Shown: in pieces, positions 1-6,842 of the stretch
Position numbering within the stretch: position 1 is the first letter of the stretch
Layout: each line of letters opens with the position of its first letter
Origin: an uncultured Bacteroidales bacterium
GTDB taxonomy: Bacteria; Bacteroidota; Bacteroidia; Bacteroidales; Bacteroidaceae
NCBI GenBank assembly: GCA_902802815.1
Contig: CADCNQ010000006.1
Coordinates: forward strand, 1-64,000
Length of the DNA stretch: 64,000 nucleotides
Reading direction: 5' to 3'
Program-made: the position numbers and the translations under genes
The notes under the pieces: model-generated
What the model saw: the letters and a program-made list of their open reading frames with translations, nothing else
Databases searched by the model: none
Told to the model about the DNA's origin: nothing

Positions 1-24
1 AACGGCTAGATACCCATACAAATC

Positions 25-351
25 ATGAAAAACAGCATACTCGAAACTGTAAAAATATTACTTGGGGGGCATATTTTGTCTTTCCTATAGAGCTGTTTTT
101 CTTTCTCTTTTTGCTGCTTTTTATTGTCGAGTTGTGGCGATGATGCCGTGCCTTCTCCCGAGGGTATGAAGTCATCATCTGAGGAGCTTGTTATCTTCTC
201 GCCGAAGATTTGCAAAGTGGTGGCCCAGACCGAAGTGGTCCGCGTACCCTCCAAAAAGAACGAGAACGGACAGACGTCCAAGTGTACCATCCGCCTGCGC
301 CAGCTGGGCAGCGACTACGAGGAGCCTTTGTCAACTGAAATTGTCAATTAA
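25..351 (+). pseudogene. Decayed lipoprotein gene
   Basis: From about 124 the frame reads LSSCGDD, a good lipobox, and then some 70 residues with strongly coding-like codons. The hydrophobic stretch before the lipobox (CFSFSFCCFLL) has no ATG. The same frame further upstream meets a TAG at 88-90 after a possible ATG at 25. The simplest reading is a small surface or periplasmic lipoprotein whose signal peptide was damaged by a nonsense change. The reading ends in STEIVN and overlaps the stop of the convergent LRR gene by a few bases, so the original 3' end may also be lost. I do not recognise a family. A short lipoprotein using a TTG start is the alternative. Confidence 0.35.
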
Positions 352-2716
352 TCATCACTTTCTCGCCCTTGTGGATATAGAGGCCCGGTTTCGCAGGACG
401 TTTGTCGTACTTGCGACCGCTCAGGTCGTACCAGGCATCATCGGATTCTTCACACTTGCGTTCGCTTCGCTCCGCCCCATTGCCTATGGCAAAGGACACT
501 CTTAGTTCTTCACTCTCGACGATGCCCGTCGGATCATCGTCGAAGGGCATGAACTCGCGGGCACCGCTGCTGCCGTCATAGGTCAGATAGGCCTTGTGGG
601 CACCGATGTTGCCTGTGGCACTGAGTTTGTAGAAACCTACGCCCGCGCTCTTCTTGTTGAGCACATAGGCATTGCCGGGATTGGTGATGCGTGTCATCGT
701 GCCCTGCAGGCTGTTGCCCCCGTAGCTGTAGGTGCTCCCCGTTGCAGAAGAATAAAGAGGTATGTCGGCAGAGCTTGACTTCAGCACTACGCCCTCGCCC
801 TGAGTGATGATGCGGTCGTCTATCTCCGTCAACTCCAGCGAGCTGCCGTCGAGCGCTACCTTGAACACCTCCGTGCCCTCGGGTGCCTTACAGTGGGCGA
901 GGTTGTTGTAGTACGTCGTCCAGTATTCGCCCGTCGCGCCCTCGTTGGCCGTCAGCGTGAGGGGCAAGATATCGTCGGCATAGCCACTCCAGTTTTCGGC
1001 CTCCTTGTAGGCCTCCACCTTGTCGGCGAACACATAAATCTTACGATTGGAGGCATCGACCGAGAAATCATAGAATTTCGAAACACACGACGGCGCATAT
1101 ACGTTGACCGTCTCCAAGTTGGCACAATAGGCGAAGGTCATCCCTTCGAGGCTCGTCACGCTGGCCGGAATATCAACGGACGTCAAACTGTTGCAGCCGT
1201 AAAAAGCTGAAAAACCGATGCTCGTCATGCCGTCGCCCAGAACAACGCCGGTGATATCGTTCTTATAATCGTCCCAAGGATAGTTTGAGGAGAAGCCCAT
1301 GTTCTTCATATCACCCGTGCCGCTGAAGGTGAGGGTTTTGGCACCTGCATCGTAAGACCACAGCAAACGACTGGGTGCATCACTGCCAATCAGGTCGCCC
1401 GCGAAACTAACGTTGACAGTTTCGGAAAAACCGCTCCATGCCGACGCATCAAACACGTGACACCGGGTCGAACCGTCTGTCTTGAAGTCGTCTTTGCCTC
1501 CACCGTCCCACGACAGCTTTGCGGGGTCGGCGTAGCAATACACATCCGTCGCAGCGGTGCAATCGGAAAAGGCATTGAGGTCGATGCTCGTCACGCCGCT
1601 GCCGATGGTGAGCGACTCCATACTGCTGCAATAGGCGAAGGCATTTTTTCCGACGCGGGTCACGCTGGCCGGAATGTCGACTGATGACAGAAAGCGGTAG
1701 TCGAAGAAGGCATAATCGCCGATGCCCGTCACAGCGTCGGAGATGACCAGACGTGTGGCGGACGTTCTGTAGTCGTGCCACGGACGGGCTGTCATCGTCG
1801 CATAATCCCTCATCTCACCGGAGCCGCTGACGGTGAGGGTTTTGGCGTCTGCATCATAAGCCCACAGCACACGGTCGGCTCCGCCCTTGCCGGCCAAATC
1901 GCCCGTGACGGTCACGTTGATATTCGGGGCAAAGGAACTCCAATCTGATGCCTTATATACATGAAGTTTCGTCGAACCGTCTGTCTTGAAGTCGTTATTG
2001 CCGTCATCGTACCACCACAGCTTTGCGGGGTCGGCGTAGCAGTAAACGTCCGTCGCGGCAGTGCAACCGTAGAAGACGTTGCCGTCGATGCCGGTTACGC
2101 CGCTGCCGATGGTGACCGACTCCAAGTTCTCGCAATACGTGAAGGCAAAATCGCCTATGCCCTTCACACCGTCGCCGATGGTGGCCGACTGCAGATTGGA
2201 GCAATAGCCGAAGGCATTGCTGCCGATACCCGTCACGCTGGCGGGGATATCGACCGATGTCAGCCCCGTCTCGGAGAAGGCGTAGCTGCCGATTGTCTTT
2301 ACGCTGGCAGGAATTTCAACTTCGGTCAGCCTGGAGCAGCCTCTGAAGGCATCCGCGCCGATGCTCGTCACGATATTGCCGATAGTGACTGTCGTCAACT
2401 GTGTGCAACCGTTGAAGGCATTGGCACCGATGTTCGCCACCGTTCCCTTAATATAAATCTCTTTGATTTGTTCCCTTCTTTCGTGCCACGGACAATCTGT
2501 GTCCGAGGCATAGTCATCCATACGCATATCGTCGAATCCATAGACTTCGAGGTAGCCGTCGTCATACAGCGCTAAAGTGCAGTCGCCGCTATCCCACGAG
2601 ACTGTAGGGAAAATATCTCTGCCGGAAACGCTGATTGCAACAAGGCAGAGCAGTGCAAGTATAGCACTGCGCCCAGTTTCGAGGCCAAAGGCGCGAAAAA
2701 GCTTTCCTTTTTCCAT
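344..2716 (-). CDS. BspA-like leucine-rich-repeat surface protein
   Basis: Secreted protein of about 790 residues. The ATG at 2716 gives a signal peptide (hydrophobic AILALLCLVAISVSG); the reading frame extends to 2740 only through a TTG. The body is built of 23-residue LRR_5 (BspA/Treponema type) units with the pattern LTSVDIPASVT-IGxxAFxxC, grouped in three blocks, each opened by a short beta module containing the words SGSGEM or SGTGDM. A non-LRR region rich in T, Y and G follows. The protein ends in the tail LSGRKYDKRPAKPGLYIHKG, which is shared with two other genes here. Such proteins are exported and often mediate adhesion. The last 60 residues carry a 13-residue insert (SFAIGNGAERSER) from a DNA repeat that is also present at 5083-5121. 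The specific ligand is unknown. Confidence 0.85.
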   Translation of the reverse strand: MEKGKLFRAFGLETGRSAILALLCLVAISVSGRDIFPTVSWDSGDCTLALYDDGYLEVYGFDDMRMDDYASDTDCPWHERREQIKEIYIKGTVANIGANAFNGCTQLTTVTIGNIVTSIGADAFRGCSRLTEVEIPASVKTIGSYAFSETGLTSVDIPASVTGIGSNAFGYCSNLQSATIGDGVKGIGDFAFTYCENLESVTIGSGVTGIDGNVFYGCTAATDVYCYADPAKLWWYDDGNNDFKTDGSTKLHVYKASDWSSFAPNINVTVTGDLAGKGGADRVLWAYDADAKTLTVSGSGEMRDYATMTARPWHDYRTSATRLVISDAVTGIGDYAFFDYRFLSSVDIPASVTRVGKNAFAYCSSMESLTIGSGVTSIDLNAFSDCTAATDVYCYADPAKLSWDGGGKDDFKTDGSTRCHVFDASAWSGFSETVNVSFAGDLIGSDAPSRLLWSYDAGAKTLTFSGTGDMKNMGFSSNYPWDDYKNDITGVVLGDGMTSIGFSAFYGCNSLTSVDIPASVTSLEGMTFAYCANLETVNVYAPSCVSKFYDFSVDASNRKIYVFADKVEAYKEAENWSGYADDILPLTLTANEGATGEYWTTYYNNLAHCKAPEGTEVFKVALDGSSLELTEIDDRIITQGEGVVLKSSSADIPLYSSATGSTYSYGGNSLQGTMTRITNPGNAYVLNKKSAGVGFYKLSATGNIGAHKAYLTYDGSSGAREFMPFDDDPTGIVESEELRVSFAIGNGAERSERKCEESDDAWYDLSGRKYDKRPAKPGLYIHKGEKVMIN
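358..535 (-). repeat. Arm 1 of a 170-bp inverted repeat (C-terminal coding segment)
   Basis: The end of the LRR gene, read on the minus strand from GGGCATCGTCGAGAG to CACAAGGG, is nearly identical to 5047-5216 on the plus strand. I count roughly a dozen mismatches over about 170 nt. The two genes are otherwise unrelated, so the tail has been copied or homogenised. The arms are in opposite orientation 4.5 kb apart. Confidence 0.85.
458..496 (-). repeat. 39-nt in-frame insert, copy 1
   Basis: Identical to 5083-5121 in inverse orientation. It contains the palindrome TTGCCATAGGCAA followed by GCGGAGCGAAGCGAACGC. It adds 13 codons (SFAIGNGAERSER) between two heptamers of an in-gene array. The paralogous tail at 20919-20953 lacks it. 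Confidence 0.8.
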
Positions 2717-2757
2717 AATCTTTTCTGAAAGTATGTTCAAATATTACAAACCGGTTG

Positions 2758-2765
2758 CAAAATTA
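2758..2765 (-). promoter_or_regulatory. -7 box (TAATTTTG) for the LRR gene
   Basis: The minus strand reads TAATTTTG, matching the Bacteroidetes -7 consensus TAnnTTTG, about 40 nt before the chosen ATG at 2716. I see no clear -33 TTTG. Confidence 0.5.
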
Positions 2766-2773
2766 TAAAAAAT

Positions 2774-2801
2774 AGTTTAGAGTTTAGTGTTTAGAGTTTA
2801 G
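2774..2801. repeat. Heptamer array (AGTTTAG)4
   Basis: Four consecutive 7-nt units: AGTTTAG, AGTTTAG, TGTTTAG, AGTTTAG. It lies just upstream of the LRR gene promoter. Confidence 0.85.
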
Positions 2802-2850
2802 AGATTTTTTTTTCTGCGTAAATTTTTTGTTTGAAAGCATTTGGAAGGCA

Positions 2851-2890
2851 AAAAAAGTCCCGCCGGATTGCTCCCGACGGGATTTTTTTT
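2851..2890. terminator. Stem-loop with A/T tracts on both sides
   Basis: TCCCGCCGG and CCGACGGGA pair with one mismatch around a short loop. A run of A precedes the stem and a run of T follows, so it could end transcription in either direction. It lies between two divergent genes, so it may instead insulate or attenuate a leader. Confidence 0.55.
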
Positions 2891-2911
2891 TCGTCAAAAA
2901 GAAAATTCTCA

Positions 2912-2936
2912 GAACTATAAACTCTGAACTATAAAC
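2912..2936. repeat. Heptamer array GAACTAT/AAACTCT
   Basis: Units GAACTAT, AAACTCT, GAACTAT, AAAC follow one another at 7-nt spacing. The array ends about 10 nt before the -7 box of the GLUG gene. Confidence 0.75.
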
Positions 2937-2945
2937 AAAAATTCG

Positions 2946-2953
2946 TATCTTTG
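2946..2953 (+). promoter_or_regulatory. -7 box (TATCTTTG) for the GLUG gene
   Basis: A perfect TAnnTTTG box. Transcription would start near 2958-2960. This rules out start codons at or before 2953 and fits the ATG at 2981 that opens the signal peptide. Confidence 0.65.
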
Positions 2954-5046
2954 CTACGAAAAATGCAGTATTTTATATCAATGAAAGCAAAAGTATTATT
3001 CATCTTGGCCCTCCTGCTGACAGTGACGCAGGGGGCATGGGCAGATTTAACCATCAAGAATTCTATCGAATGGAACGCGTTCGCGAATAGTGTCAGCGAT
3101 GGCAATACCTACGCAGGAGAGACTGTGACGTTGACCGGCGATCTCTCCGTAAGCCGGATGGCGGGCACAGTCGGACATCCCTTCTGCGGCACACTCGAGG
3201 GACAGGGCCACACGCTTTGGTTTTCGTATAGCAGAAAGAGCGGTGATGTTGAAGAGCCTCTTGCTCCTTTCGCCGAACTCAGCGGCGCCACGATAAAGAA
3301 CCTGCATATAGATTGCGAGATCACCACTAACGGCAAGCGTCCCGCCAGCCTTGCCGGTTTCGTGAGTGGCAACAGCACCATCACCAATTGTATCAGCTAT
3401 CCAGAGTACATCAAATCAACGATGAGTGGTAATATTTGTGCCGGTGGCTTCGTTGGTCAGGTGAATGAAGGCAAAACACTCACCATGGAGGGCTGCTCCT
3501 TCGCGGGCACTATCACCTACAGCGATGCTGGCGGATATGGAGGTGGCGGATTTGTGGGCTATTTACAGCCCGGTGCAACAGTCAATTTCACCAACTGCGT
3601 CTTCGCTCCGGAGAGCCTCAACTTCGCCAGAACAGAAAATAATTTCCATATGTTTGCAGGTGGCGATGGTTCGAGCACCATCAACATCAACAACTGCTAC
3701 CATAACGACGTGGCAGCCGCAACTACCGGCATCAGCGTTCAGGGCAAGCGTGCCTACAGAATCAGCGCAGCCTACGACGTGAGCATGTCCATCAGCGGCG
3801 ATGCCACTGCTACCTATGACATCGGCTCGTTAACTATCTACAGCAAAGGCTTCAAGTTTAATAGCTATTTTTACGCTGCCGGCAACGACGTAGTGCCCCT
3901 CTCGCTCAGCCATGCAGACAAGTCCGGATATATTTTTAAACAATACACCACAGAAGGTGGCGGTTCACTTAACAATCCTACTACAGACAGTCCAACGCTC
4001 ACAATGGCCAACGCCGATCAGACGATCAATGCTGAGTGGGTTTTAACCGCCATCAATTCGACTGACGACTGGAACACGTTCGTAAACAATGTCAACGAAG
4101 GCAACGACTACAGCGGACTGACCGTATCCCTGAATAAAGACATCAGCGGCGTGACCACGATGGTAGGCACAAGCGGGCATCCCTTCCGCGGCACATTCGA
4201 CGGGCAGTTCCACACGCTGACGGTGAACATCAATGCAACGGAACGCAATGCAGCTCCTTTCAACCATGTCGATGGAGCCACCATCCAGAACCTTAGAACG
4301 GCTGGCAATGTGACATCGTCTAATATGGACATCGCCGGTATCGTAGCAAATGTCTCCGGTAATACAACTATCCAGAACTGCACCAGTTCCATATACCTCT
4401 TGTCACCGAGACCTCTGCCACACTCTTGATGGCCGATGCGGATCAAGAACTCGGCTTAGAGTGGATACAGGCCATCACCCTCGCCGACAATGCCGACAAC
4501 AGCACCGTCATCAGCGAGAACAACGGCAATAATGCCAACGTGACACTTTCCGGCCGCACGCTCTGGAAGGACGGCGACTGGAATACGCTCTGCCTGCCGT
4601 TTGCTCTGGCTTCGCTGACGGGTACTCCGCTCGAAGGAGCAACAGTCAGGGAACTGGACACCGACGAAAGCGGTTTCAATCCTGAAAGCGGCTTGCTCTC
4701 GCTCTACTTCAAGGATGCCACAGCCATCGAGGCCGGCAAGCCGTATCTGGTGAAGTGGGCGAGTGGCGACAACATCACTAACCCTGTGTTCACCGGCGTG
4801 ACCGTCAGCAATGTAAGTAACAACGTAACGAGCTCTGACGGGCGACTGAGTTTCGTCGGCACATTCAGCCCGGCACATCTGGAGGCTAACACGTGGGCCA
4901 ACTTCTATCTCGGAGCCGGAAACACAATCTACTACCCAACTGTCGACGACTACTATGTCCGCTCCTGCCGCGCATACTTCACGTTAGACCTCAGCGGCGC
5001 ACCTGCAGGCGTACGCGAATTCATTATCAATACGGATGAAGATGCG

Positions 5047-5216
5047 CCGACGGGCATCGTAGAGAGTGAAGAAATAAGAGTGTCCTTTGCCATAGGCAAT
5101 GGGGCGGAGCGAAGCGAACGCAAGTGTGAAGAATCCGATGATGCATGGTACGATTTGAGCGGTCGCAAGTACGGCAAACGTCCTACGAAACCGGGCCTCT
5201 ATATCCACAAGGGAAA
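5047..5216 (+). repeat. Arm 2 of the 170-bp inverted repeat
   Basis: Partner of 358-535. It encodes TGIVESEEIRV, the 13-residue insert, and DLSGRKYGKRPTKPGLYIHKG. Differences from arm 1 are scattered single bases, mostly silent or conservative. Confidence 0.85.
5083..5121 (+). repeat. 39-nt in-frame insert, copy 2
   Basis: Starts TCCTTTGCCATAGGCAATGG and ends AGCGAAGCGAACGC. It is flanked by heptamers AAGAGTG on the left and AAGTGTG-AAGAATC on the right. Removing it restores a continuous 7-nt array like the one at 20919-20953. Confidence 0.8.
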
Positions 5217-5230
5217 GAAGGTGAGTCTTT

Positions 5231-5286
5231 AACGAAAGACGAAAAACGAAAAACGAAAGACAAGTAACCGATAACCGATAACCGAA
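5231..5286. repeat. Heptamer array, 8 units, two unit types
   Basis: Units in order: AACGAAA, GACGAAA, AACGAAA, AACGAAA, GACAAGT, AACCGAT, AACCGAT, AACCGAA. The unit changes midway while the 7-nt phase is kept. The array begins at the stop codon of the GLUG gene and ends one base before the ATG of the next small gene. Confidence 0.9.
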
Positions 5287-5287
5287 T

Positions 5288-5467
5288 ATGAAACGCATAT
5301 ATATTCAGCCCGCCTGCGAGGTGGTGGAGATACAGAATTGCAGTATTATCTGCGAGAGTCCCGTAAGAGATGTTACAGGTAACAGCGACCTGAAGGACGG
5401 TGGTGGCGGGGATGTGCCCGCCCGCGCCAGGGAAAGCATCGGTGTGGATTGGAACGACTGGGAGTGA
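5288..5467 (+). CDS. Small hypothetical peptide (59 aa)
   Basis: Begins MKRIYIQPACEVVEIQ, continues through CSIICESP and a Gly/Asp-rich middle, and ends in the acidic, Trp-rich SIGVDWNDWE. Short proteins of this pattern (MKR.YI.P..EV..I, a central SP or GS motif, a Gly-rich stretch, a WD-rich acidic end) are common and uncharacterised in Prevotella and Bacteroides. There is no typical signal peptide or membrane helix, and four... cysteine positions are limited to 10, 18 and 22. The gene sits exactly between two heptamer arrays: its ATG follows the first by one base and the second begins right after its stop. Function unknown. Confidence 0.6.
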   Translation: MKRIYIQPACEVVEIQNCSIICESPVRDVTGNSDLKDGGGGDVPARARESIGVDWNDWE

Positions 5468-5530
5468 TGTAAGATGTCAGATGTAAGATGTCTGAAGGCT
5501 GAAACCTGAAACCTGAAACCTGAAACTAGA
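5468..5530. repeat. Heptamer array, 9 units
   Basis: TGTAAGA, TGTCAGA, TGTAAGA, TGTCTGA, AGGCTGA, AACCTGA (three times), AACTAGA. Every unit ends in GA while the first five bases drift in blocks. It starts at the base after the stop of the 59-residue peptide gene. Bases 5531-5585 after it read QAAGADYLTQSQLVYQP then stop, a coding-like fragment of unknown origin. Confidence 0.9.
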
Positions 5531-5581
5531 ACAGGCCGCTGGCGCAGACTACCTCACACAGAGCCAGCTGGTCTATCAGCC

Positions 5582-5651
5582 GTAAGAGTGAAGATGGCTG
5601 ATGTATGATGTATGATGTATGATGGCTGATGTATGATGGCTGATGTATGAT
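5582..5651. repeat. Heptamer array, 10 units
   Basis: GTAAGAG, TGAAGAT, then eight units alternating GGCTGAT and GTATGAT. The last unit overlaps the ATG codons of the next (broken) secreted-protein gene, so the array replaces its normal leader. Confidence 0.9.
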
Positions 5652-5921
5652 GAAAAGAATTATACCTGTTATAGCACTGCTGGCATTTGCTGCCAACATC
5701 CGGGCTCAGAAGATTGACGAGAGGCTGCTGGAACTGCTGCCCAGAACACACGTACGGGCAGCACCGGCATCGATACCGTCGGCGAGGATGAAAAGCGCGA
5801 AGCCACTCCGGCCACAATGACCGGAGTGGATGCTCCTGTATATAACGTGCTGGGGCAGCGCGTAGGCCGCAAGACAAAAGGCATTGTCATATACAAGGGC
5901 CGGAAGTATGTGAATAATTAG
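5647..5921 (+). pseudogene. Collapsed secreted protein (signal peptide plus C-terminal tail)
   Basis: ATG ATG at 5647 opens the signal peptide MMKRIIPVIALLAFAANIRAQ, followed by KIDERLLELL. The frame stops at 5820. The neighbouring frame gives NTRTGSTGIDTVGEDEKREA and then VYNVLGQRVGRKTKGIVIYKGRKYVNN ending at 5921, a typical Prevotella export tail. A signal peptide joined to a tail with almost nothing between, and in two frames, looks like the remains of a longer surface protein that suffered an internal deletion and a frameshift near 5730-5750. The lost central domain cannot be identified. Confidence 0.6.
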
Positions 5922-5944
5922 TGCGTGGATTGCATCCACAGTGT

Positions 5945-6838
5945 TTATTTCACCATGGAAACCAATTCCCTGGAGTATGCCGGCATAGCACCGTTCTGTG
6001 TACATACATAGGCGGAGACTTTGACGGCGATGCGATGAGCCTCTTCTATGGATTTGCCGTTGAGGATGGCTGCGCAGAAAGAACCGGTGAAGGAATCGCC
6101 GGCTCCTACCGTGTCGGCAACCTCTACCTTGGGTGTGTCCAGGAATGAGGTGAGGGTGGGGGTGAAGACATAGGAACCGTTGGTGCCGCAAGTCAGCACG
6201 AGGGTCTGCAGCCGGTAGTCGTTCACCATCTTCATGCAGGTGTCGTGCATATCCGGGCCTTCATAGCCAAACATGCGATTGATGATGACGAGTTCCTCAT
6301 CATTTATCTTCAGGATGTTGCAGCGCTTGAAGGATTCTTCGATGACCTCCTTTGTGTAGAATTGCTGACGTAGGTTTATATCAAATATTTTCAGACAGTC
6401 CGCCGGTGTGGCATCGAGGAATTTCTGAATGGTTTTGCGACTTACCGCATTGCGCTGGGCCAGAGATCCGAAACATACGGCACGGCAATTACGTGCTATT
6501 GCAGCGATATCATCATCGAAGGGGATGTTGTCCCACGCCACATTTTCTTTGATATCGTATGTGGGAATGCCCTGCTCGTCGAGCTGTACCTGCACAGTGC
6601 CGGTAGGATAGGGCACGCGAGGCAGCAAGTCGTTCAAATCATGTTCTTTCAGCGCCTCAATGGTCTCATCGGCCAATGTGTCATCACCAAGCGCACTTAC
6701 TGCGATAGTGTTGTCCATACCCAGGAATTGCCCGGCATGATAGGCGAAGTTGGCAGGCGCGCCGCCCAGTTTCTTACCTTCGGGAAGCACATCCCAGAGG
6801 ACTTCTCCGAGTCCCACTACATAACGTTTCTGTTTCAT
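5945..6838 (-). CDS. Fructokinase (PfkB family)
   Basis: 297 residues, usual family length. Phosphorylates fructose with ATP in the cytoplasm, feeding glycolysis. Visible features are the N-terminal GEVLWDVLPEGKKLGGAPANFAYHAG substrate region in shorter pieces (GGAPANFA at 25-32) and the PfkB signature DTVGAGDSFTGSF at about 242-254, with Asp248 as the catalytic base. It is the last gene of the unit GH32 - permease - kinase, starting 4 nt after the permease stop. The order kinase, permease, GH32, GH32, glycan-binding protein, SusD, SusC matches the known levan locus of Bacteroides thetaiotaomicron, which supports fructose as the substrate. Other PfkB sugar kinases are the only real alternative. 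Confidence 0.9.
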   Translation of the reverse strand: MKQKRYVVGLGEVLWDVLPEGKKLGGAPANFAYHAGQFLGMDNTIAVSALGDDTLADETIEALKEHDLNDLLPRVPYPTGTVQVQLDEQGIPTYDIKENVAWDNIPFDDDIAAIARNCRAVCFGSLAQRNAVSRKTIQKFLDATPADCLKIFDINLRQQFYTKEVIEESFKRCNILKINDEELVIINRMFGYEGPDMHDTCMKMVNDYRLQTLVLTCGTNGSYVFTPTLTSFLDTPKVEVADTVGAGDSFTGSFCAAILNGKSIEEAHRIAVKVSAYVCTQNGAMPAYSRELVSMVK

Positions 6839-6842
6839 GGTT

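Larger units (their letters stand above)
2981..5232 (+). pseudogene. GLUG-repeat surface protein, frameshifted and missing about 190 residues
   Basis: The ATG at 2981 gives the signal peptide MKAKVLFILALLLTVTQGAWA. Module 1 (about 330 residues) runs from an NSIEWNAFANSV start through GLUG-like GGFVG motifs to TLTMANADQTINAEW. Module 2 starts the same way (NSTDDWNTFVNNV) but stops at NTTIQNCTSS, which aligns with STITNCIS near one third of module 1. The plus-1 frame then resumes at PLVTETSATLLMADADQELGLEW, which aligns with the very end of module 1. So about 190 residues are missing and the frame changes near 4383-4400. The first frame stops at 4429 and the second runs to 5232. After the modules come a Prevotella-type C-terminal domain (SGRTLWKDGDWNTLCLPF to NTDED) and the tail LSGRKYGKRPTKPGLYIHKG. 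Transcription signals look intact. An assembly collapse of tandem modules is the main alternative to true decay. Confidence 0.75.

Noticed and set aside
4426..5232. A separate gene starting at the frame change in the GLUG protein
   Set aside because: It has no signal peptide, promoter or proper start, and its first 20 residues align with the end of the repeated module, so it is the continuation of the upstream gene.
5468..5651. CRISPR array
   Set aside because: The repeats are 7 nt with no spacers, and no cas gene is present.
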